A stretch of 64,000 bases of DNA, from positions 12,396,428 through 12,460,427 of the forward strand of contig OZ023194.1 in assembly GCA_963995505.1 (NCBI GenBank), in the 5' to 3' direction. The notes beneath the pieces are model-generated. The model was not told the origin of the DNA. It saw only the letters and a list, made by a program, of their open reading frames with translations, and did no database searches. Shown here piece by piece: positions 56,880 to 64,000 of the stretch. The first letter of the stretch is position 1; each line of letters begins with the position of its first letter. Origin of the DNA: Hypericum androsaemum (taxonomy: Eukaryota; Streptophyta; Magnoliopsida; Malpighiales; Hypericaceae). The translations under genes and the position numbers were made by a program.

Positions 56880-57820
56880 GAAATTTTCTTCTCCTCATTG
56901 ATATTATTCGAATTCTAAAAAATTAATATGGAATAGAAAATATTTATGAAGAAAATGGCAAGGATCTCAAGAAATCAAATTAGTGAATTAGCTAATGAAA
57001 TAAGTGAAAAAACCTAATACCTCAAATTTTATAATATGTGATTATATACATGCTCATCTATCTCTTCTCTATCTTGGTCTTTTTCTCTCCATCCTTGAGT
57101 TTGATAATAAGCTCAGTTGTAGTTGAAGTAAAGAGATGGAGATTCAGAAATACAAGAGAGAGTTGTTCATATTCTAGCAAATTTCCTGTTTAGGAAAAAG
57201 AAAAAAGATATTTTTTTTGTTGATTTGTCTTCTCATTTTTTTTAATTCAACTGGTTATTTTCAGCTATTACTTTATGCCAAAAAGAAGAAAATTACTTTT
57301 GTTTATCAAAAAAATAATTGCTAAAATAACAAATAAATAAAATTACTATTTGTTACACCTTTTAATACTCGTGAACACAACTCATCGAAATAAATAAAAA
57401 TAATAATCTACCAAAAGATAACTTACTATTTTTTAATAATTGTTGAAAACTCTCTCCTCCACTTGTGCCCCAATCTCTTACCCCTCTCCTCGAATTTTCT
57501 ACTTGAACACTTGCCTACCACAACTATAGATAGAAAGACCATTGTAGACAAAAATCTCGATGCTTCTCCTACCGGCTTACATAGTAGTTTAACACGAAGA
57601 AAAAGAAAAATTAGTAAAAAAACTACTTTTCCAATACCACTCTCTCTCTACGCAATGCGAAGAAAAAAATTCAAAATAGACATTTCCCATGTCCACTATC
57701 ACATTCTCCCAATAGTACTCTTTTCTCCCTCGTCTCTTGGTCTTTTTCTCTCCATCCTCCAGTTTGATAATATGACCAGCCGTAGTTCAAGCGAAGAGAT
57801 GAAAATTTAGTAATAGAGGA
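56880..57820. repeat. Dispersed repeat copy C plus a partial fourth copy
   Basis: Parallel to copy B (TTATGAAGAAAATGGCAA, TGATAATAAGCTCAG, TACATAGTAGTTTAACACGAAG). At 57715-57815 the CTCTTGGTCTTTTTCTCTCC segment starts once more, so the family occurs as a nested tandem array. Confidence 0.85.
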
Positions 57821-57829
57821 AAGAGAAAA

Positions 57830-60800
57830 TTTGCATGTCAACCATAGAATTATTGAATGAATGCTCCATATTTATCATCGTAATATTATGAATATTTCCA
57901 AACTATTCAATAAATCATAATTTTTTGCAACCATGATTAATTAAATATTTTCTTAAAATAATTAAGCATTTGATGTGATTTTCCTTCATCGACAACCTTG
58001 ATTTGCCAGCATGGCCAAAAGATTATGCCAAATTAATTTTGAAAAATAAATAAAAATTTGTATAAAATTAATGTCTTTCAAATTAGCTACGAGGATCTAC
58101 TCTAGAGGCAAGTTACACATTTAATAGTATCCAATCACTGACAAGAATGACAATGAGCATAAGAATTAGATATTTTTTGTATGAGGGCCTATATCAGTGC
58201 ACAAGTAATTTTGCAACAATGCATATTAATATTAATAACAATATTTACTTTTGGTGTCTCGGTCTGTGATACGATTTTTGACATTTCAACATACTCTTTG
58301 GTTTCGTATCTCTTACACGTCCGTCTTATGCTTTTCCGCTGCCCCAACTCATGAGATATTGATACCTATATCATCATAAAATTAGAATAATTGTTACTCT
58401 TATGTGTTGATGACGTGGTCGTCCAACTACGTGAGATTGAAATAGGGTCATTTTGATGACGTGGTCGTTTAGCTAAGTTTGGAAGTCGTCCGGGCCTGAG
58501 CGGGATCGTAGGATGATAAATTTTCAAATAAGTTGAACCGGATTGATGGTTTATAAACCACATGGTTCTATCACCAAAAATGCAATACTATAAAGTACTA
58601 AATTGTACTTTTTTCAAAAGCTTTTGACCAACTATCTATTAACGACTATATTAATCAAATTTTCTAGGACTTCAGCGAGACAATGAAATGCAACTCGAAT
58701 ACCATCGGATCCGTAATTACTTTCTATGGACGAGTTTTAGGCCTGACCATAACCACCGTTATCTCTTTGCATATCATATTATCCATGACCCTGACTTGTT
58801 AAACCTTTTGTTCCATTGTGAAAATCAGTCGGACGTTGATGGTTATAAAAAACTCACAGATACTGGCACCCGTAGAATGAGCCCTGACCATATCCAACAA
58901 CTCAATCTTCCCATCATCCTACTCGAGAAATTAGTCAAAGTTACTTATACATCAAGCAAAGAGGGTCGATTAAAGCAATTCACAAACACGAACAAACCTT
59001 CACGCGTCTATTGTGGTCCTCAATAGCGTAGGCCAAACACTTATTTACTTGCCCATAAAACAAAGGAGTATGTTGTTAGAATTTGATTCATAAATTTTAA
59101 CACATCATAGTATCTTTTTCTATTAATTTAATTTTATGTCGTCTTAGTAACCAATATCTCGCAAATTATGGCACCAAAAAAGCGTAACAAAGTACAAAAT
59201 TCTTTTGTTCAATCTTTTTGGGTTTAGGAAAAAAAGTACTAACTAACTTCCATTATTATTATTTTGAAATTCTCTTTGTAATCAAGGAAAAGATGAAGAA
59301 ATGATTGTACATGGATGATTTGGTTTGTTGGTGTCTCGATATGGAAAAAAAAATTGAGACATACCCCTAACAACTTAATGAAAGGCTCCTATTGAAGAGA
59401 ATATACCCGTAAATTGACGACAATGGAATTATTATAGATATTGAAAATATTCGAGCTCCTTTTTACAAGACGAATAACAAGAAGAATAAAATATTTGAGA
59501 AATCGACAAAAGGAAAATCTATAAGTAGCTTTTAATATATTCTGATTTATTTAATAAACTTGTGTTATCTATTTTTTTACTAAAATTTTATTTTTAATTA
59601 TTTGAGACAATGATTTTATGTTGCTCAAGATAGATACACGAATTAAACACAAATATTCATATTGAGAGGAAAAAGAAGAGTGACGACGTAGAGAAAAGAT
59701 AGAATTTGTAGAAGAGTAGTTCATAATAATTTCCATATAAATCCTACAATACACAATATATGTATATACTACTCCAACACAACAGTTATTAGATAACCAT
59801 TCCATACATTAGTTATTACCACTAAAACAACAGAGTTACACTAGAACTTCCTACAAACAATTTATCTCTATTATCACATAATCAATGAATGATGTTATAT
59901 TGTTAGATTTGTTAAAAAAGTATCCGGTGATCAGCACTATTTAAGTATATATACATTTCAATAAAATTATTGTATTATAGATTTACTTCTATCACCAGGC
60001 TACTAAGATCATTGGACATAAATTAATTACTATGGACAACTGGCCTCCTTACTAAATTTGCAAAAATTCTTATGGATCAAAGTGGGTTAATGGTGGATTT
60101 TTTTAGAGTTAATATGAAAAATATCAATAACAACTATTTGAGACCATATCTTATCTTGAAAACATGAATTGGGTGATTTCAATACTTTTTCTACTTGTTT
60201 TTAGACATATTGGCACGCTTCTACTTGTTTTTATACATCATGGCATAAAAACCTGTTTATTCATCCACTATTATGATGGTCTTACCATTGCATAACCTGC
60301 TTACTCATCCACTATTATGACAGTTTTAGATTTAAAATCGAATTATATTTTTTTTGAAAAGTTAAAGTTATAATATACAGATAACAATATACGTTCTACG
60401 TTTATTTATATTCTGATTAGTCGGTGTTTATATCACTGTTTAACTTGACTGATGGTTGACAATTTCTAAATACCTCTAAATGTGAAGAGGTTTCATTAAG
60501 ATCATGCACTAGTATATTATACTAAATAGTGTCGTAAACACTAATTATCGCCAAAAAATACAAAGATAAATAATTATTTAACAACTTATGTTATTAGATA
60601 GGAGGTATCTTCAATAGTTAGCTCCTTCATTTCTACTTTTGGCCCTTGCTCTATTCAGCTCTTTTTCTACCTCCTTCCTTTTTCAAGATATAAGTTAAAC
60701 TGCTTATTGAAAATCCTTCTCATCCGAGCCGTCCGTTTGGCTTTCCTCAGTTTCTTTTTATACTAGTGGGTGTTCGATCCAAATTGTACTCTTCTTATTT

Positions 60801-61440
60801 CATAATTAATGAAAGACTTTTAAATCATCTATTTAAACGACAGAAAAAAAAGGCTCGCGTGCATGAGCTAAACTAAAATAACCTGAATCCGAGAAAAAGA
60901 GTAGAGTCTGAATAAGTGATTTCGACGATTTCAGTTATACGCACGTTCCAATGCATTCAAAATCTTAAACACACGTATGATAATGGTGACCTTGTTTGGC
61001 TGGAAATTAATCAGAACACATTTCTCAATACAGTATTGATAGTTTAACGTATTACTCTTGATGTGTTTTTCATATTAAATTGTAAACTTTTAAGACACAT
61101 CTATGATATAACTATTTCTACTATTATTTTTTCCGCAAGAGCAATAATAAATCTCACCTATTTTTAAAAAGCACAATCTTATGTTTTTTTTAGGGGGAAA
61201 AAACATAAGTGTGTGATTAGTGTGATTAGTGTATAATTATAAAAGCATCATTCATTGCAAAACCTGGTAGAGCCGCAGAGGAAATCGGAATCAATAACCT
61301 AAAAATTTATGAACTAATTAATAACATAACCTAATTTCGGTATTGACCTTCACTAGAAAGAAACAATCAAGGTTGGGTATGAGTATTATTAAGACCCTAA
61401 ACCCTAAACCAATCAGTTGACATTAATAACCTAATGAATG
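57830..61440. other. AT-rich intergenic DNA
   Basis: No gene is supported. Noted sites: the 15-mer TGATGACGTGGTCGT at 58408-58422 and 58454-58468, an unrecognised plus-strand open stretch at 58688-59026, and short duplications around 60200-60310 (CATCCACTATTATGA twice). Confidence 0.5.
61394..61410. promoter_or_regulatory. Telo-box-like motif
   Basis: ACCCTAAACCCTAAACC holds two copies of the plant telomere-type CCCTAAA motif, downstream of the B3 gene. Telo-boxes are common cis elements, but its position here does not show a target gene. Confidence 0.6.
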
Positions 61441-61516
61441 AAACAATCAATAACCTAATCTCTTGCTAGAACGAAATAATAATCTAGAAGGGAAGGTGTG
61501 GGTGGGAGCTTGTCTT

Positions 61517-62170
61517 CTACAAATGCAAGGTCGTATCAACGTTTTTCCCCACCACCACGAGTGCGAGTAGAACGTCCCTCCCTCCGTTGCAGCGGGCGGC
61601 CCAGACTTGAACGGCGTCCCTCTCTTCGACAAGGCCACAGTGGTGCTTGTTGTACTTGGCCAAGAAGCCACCCCACCCGCTGGCGACGACGAGGCCTTTC
61701 GGGGAACTCCAGCTCTTGAGCGAAACCTCGGTGGGCTCCGAGCACTTGGGGCCCACCAGCATCGCCTTCGTGACGTGCCCCTCTTTCGCCTTCACCCTCT
61801 CCCACTCAGCCTCGGTCAGGAACCTTCTGTCCCCCCTTAGCCCTTTCTCCAACTGCTCCAAAGGGAGGCTGAGCCGGACGTGTTGCTTGCTGACATCCGT
61901 CTTGGTGACGAACTTGGTTATGACCAGCACCGGGTCGACCCCGCCCAGCTCTTTCATCTTGGCCCTAACGTGCTCCGGAAGGACCAACCGCGACCCCCTC
62001 CGCCTGAGCTCCTTGTCAGTGATCATCACCCTGGGCCGCTTGTTATCGGGAAAGAGGTCGATCGTCGTCTCCTCCTCCCTTGCTCTTTTCACGCACTCCT
62101 CCTTGTAGGAATTGCAGAGATCAGCCAACACAATTTTGTTAAACAAATCCAAGGTACGAATCTCACCCAT
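61517..62170 (-). CDS. B3-domain protein (DUF313/At3g25182-like type), intronless
   Basis: 217 residues from MGEIRTLDLFNKIVLAD. A Lys/Glu-rich N-terminal part (KRAREEETTIDLFPDNKRPR) may include a nuclear localisation signal. The C-terminal ~120 residues form a plant B3 DNA-binding domain of the divergent DUF313 subgroup: FVTKTDVSKQHVRLSLPLEQ, FLTEAEWERVK, TEVSLKSW, SGWGGFLAKYNKHHCGLVE and DAVQVWAARCNGG. Proteins of this group are little studied; B3 domains bind DNA. The frame is intact. It is strikingly GC-rich and G/C-ending in codon use, compared with the AT-rich flanks and the other genes in this window, and it has no intron. Confidence 0.8.
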   Translation of the reverse strand: MGEIRTLDLFNKIVLADLCNSYKEECVKRAREEETTIDLFPDNKRPRVMITDKELRRRGSRLVLPEHVRAKMKELGGVDPVLVITKFVTKTDVSKQHVRLSLPLEQLEKGLRGDRRFLTEAEWERVKAKEGHVTKAMLVGPKCSEPTEVSLKSWSSPKGLVVASGWGGFLAKYNKHHCGLVEERDAVQVWAARCNGGRDVLLALVVVGKNVDTTLHL

Positions 62171-64000
62171 CCTCGTAAGTGCAACTACTACTTCTTTGGA
62201 TTCTTTTTTTTTCCCCTCTTAATTGAGAAGAATGGAATTAGTCCCAACTTGCAATTTATATATATAATGTGTTTAAGAAACAAAACACCTGAGAAGAGAT
62301 GAGATGGGTTCTATTCCGCAACACAACCAGGTAGGAGTTCGACTAGGTCTCGTTTTCGGAATCATTGCCCTAATTAATTATGAATTATATCGAGAAAAAG
62401 GTGGATGAGAGAATATTTCGAAGCTTTCTGATTTATCATTACTCTTCATGTTCAAAAAAATATACCATTACTCTTTTTTATAGGCGAATCCATTGTTTGG
62501 TTACGTAATACATTAGAACCCTTGGAGAGAAAAAATACCACTTCTAAGAGTTTCACTGGGTTAATATTTGGTTTGCTTCCAGAGATGATATAAATTGAGT
62601 TTTTAGATACCAAATATATTTAACACCAAAATTTATTTTACCTATATTCAAATCATAAAAAATATTAATAAACTCACTTGCCAATATCTCGACATGTAAC
62701 ATTTTTCAAATGATTCAATTAATTGAAATATTTTTGTGATAATAATAACACAATTCAGAATAAGGATAATGTAAATATTGTCAAACAAGCCTATCACAAA
62801 TTAGTATTTTAAAATATTTTTTAAATTCATAAATATATATCAATATATATTTTTGAAATTTTATTTTACGGAAATTTAAATTTGAGATTTAGCACAAAAA
62901 GTAAAAAATATTTTTGGGATCGCTCTTTATTATCATATAAAGTAAACTATATTGAACATGTTTTGTACGATCAAGATTAGTATATGTTATAAAAATCATA
63001 AGTATTGTCAAATAGTATATGTTATAGTCTAAGGGCATAAGGCGTTGTCAAATTCAAGGAGATTCTGAGTTCAAAAATTGACGAGTATCATAGTGTAAAA
63101 AATTACTTTAAAAAACAAATCATAAGTGTCATTTATTTTATCATATACTAAATTTATGTTTCAATATACAAAATATAGTATATATTAATTGGATTAATAT
63201 GACTTATGAAATTATATGTTGAATAATTTCACATTTACATACACTCACAATGCATATTAATCTATAATTTCCAGATTAAAATAAATAAAATTCGGAAAGA
63301 GACAAAAATGATTTCATAGAGATTGTCTATTTTTGCATTTATTCCAGCTGAGATGATCTGTTATTAAATTTATCTTTTTTAATATTATAACCCTATATTC
63401 TTGTTTGTGTCTATCAACTCACACTTTATTGATAAATGGAATCCGTTGAAAGTAAGAAAAATAAAAGATATAAAAATATAATGAATGGAATCTCTCGCGT
63501 AACAGAGTTTTGTTTGGCTTCTTTTAAGGCGGGGAGAGAAAACCGGGGGATGTTTTTATTAATTTTCGGATTCTTCTTAGATTTTAATATTTGAAAATTA
63601 CTTATTAGGTATGGAAGTCATTTTGGTCTAGTATTTGTATCACCCAATTTCTCGGATTAAAAAAAAAGTGAAACTAGTTGTGCTAAAAAAATGGAATCTA
63701 TCAGGGGAGTTATTTATATGTATGAAAAATCTATATATCATTATTTTCAAATTTTAATTTTATATAGAAATTCTGGTATAATATTACAATGAATTAATAC
63801 GAGAATCATTGTTATTTGCACAATTACGTATTATGACAATTTGACAAAATTTTTGAACAAAGTGTTCCTTATTATGATTTATGATAAATCAAGGAAAATT
63901 AAATATCATTGACCAATTTTTATTCCATAATTAGGAATTAACCAAATTAATAATCAGAAAGAATGGAATCTGGATCTTGTAATGTTTGCCTGGCCCACTA
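62171..64000. other. AT-rich intergenic DNA
   Basis: No convincing gene. A 34-codon frame at 62304-62408 (MGSIPQHNQVGVRLGL...) has a hydrophobic middle but no recognised family. A SINE-like head (GGCATAAGGCG ... GAGTTCAAAAATT) is suggested near 63025-63080, weakly. Confidence 0.45.

Noticed and set aside
58688..59026. 112-codon plus-strand open frame as a gene
   Set aside because: Not recognised, with no splice partners or promoter. Kept only as a note in the intergenic entry.
1..64000. CRISPR arrays, rRNA genes, bacterial-type operons or organellar insertions
   Set aside because: No regular spacer-repeat arrays, rRNA sequence or recognised plastid/mitochondrial genes were seen; all content fits a plant nuclear chromosome.

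Overview
This is about 64 kb of nuclear DNA from a flowering plant. Genes have GT-AG introns, the intergenic DNA is AT-rich, and the gene families are plant ones (NAC, B3, FAR1, WEB, SNL6-like reductase, CPR1-type F-box). The family content suggests a eudicot; I cannot fix the species. The genes are unrelated neighbours, and nothing resembles an operon or a metabolic cluster.

Region 1 (1-7.2 kb): decayed material. It holds perfect short tandem duplications at the edge, a LINE remnant, and a minus-strand composite. The 5' exons of the composite look like RNA polymerase III subunit RPC3 and the 3' exons like a plant 5'-3' exoribonuclease (XRN).

Region 2 (7.9-23.6 kb): a tandem segmental duplication of one F-box/FBA gene with its upstream DNA, four units at roughly 3 kb spacing. 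Unit 3 (14715-15878) is intact. Unit 1 is truncated, unit 2 has a C-terminal frameshift, and unit 4 has one in-frame stop plus a SINE at its start codon. Dated insertions (SINE, LINE tail, long-TIR element) sit in single units and have empty sites in the paralogues. A 3' fragment of a NAC gene lies between units 3 and 4. A complete five-exon NAC gene with a duplicated promoter follows, behind a hAT-type MITE.

Region 3 (25.3-36.0 kb): three well-formed genes whose exon phases close exactly. They are an SNL6-type cinnamoyl-CoA-reductase-like gene (+), a membrane-anchored NERD-domain gene (-) and a WEB-family coiled-coil gene (-).

Region 4 (36.5-49 kb): a 27-bp perfect inverted repeat, an RNase H-like LINE remnant with a nested insertion, and a complete-looking Mutator-like element of 3.9 kb. 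That element has about 270-bp terminal inverted repeats, a near-perfect 9-bp target duplication and a FAR1/MULE transposase gene. A small two-exon Cys/His-rich protein gene follows.

Region 5 (48.8-57.8 kb): a degenerate Ty1/copia retrotransposon inserted in one copy of an unnamed dispersed repeat, with further copies beside it and one orphan exon between them. Region 6 (57.8-64 kb) is AT-rich DNA with one GC-rich intronless B3-domain gene.
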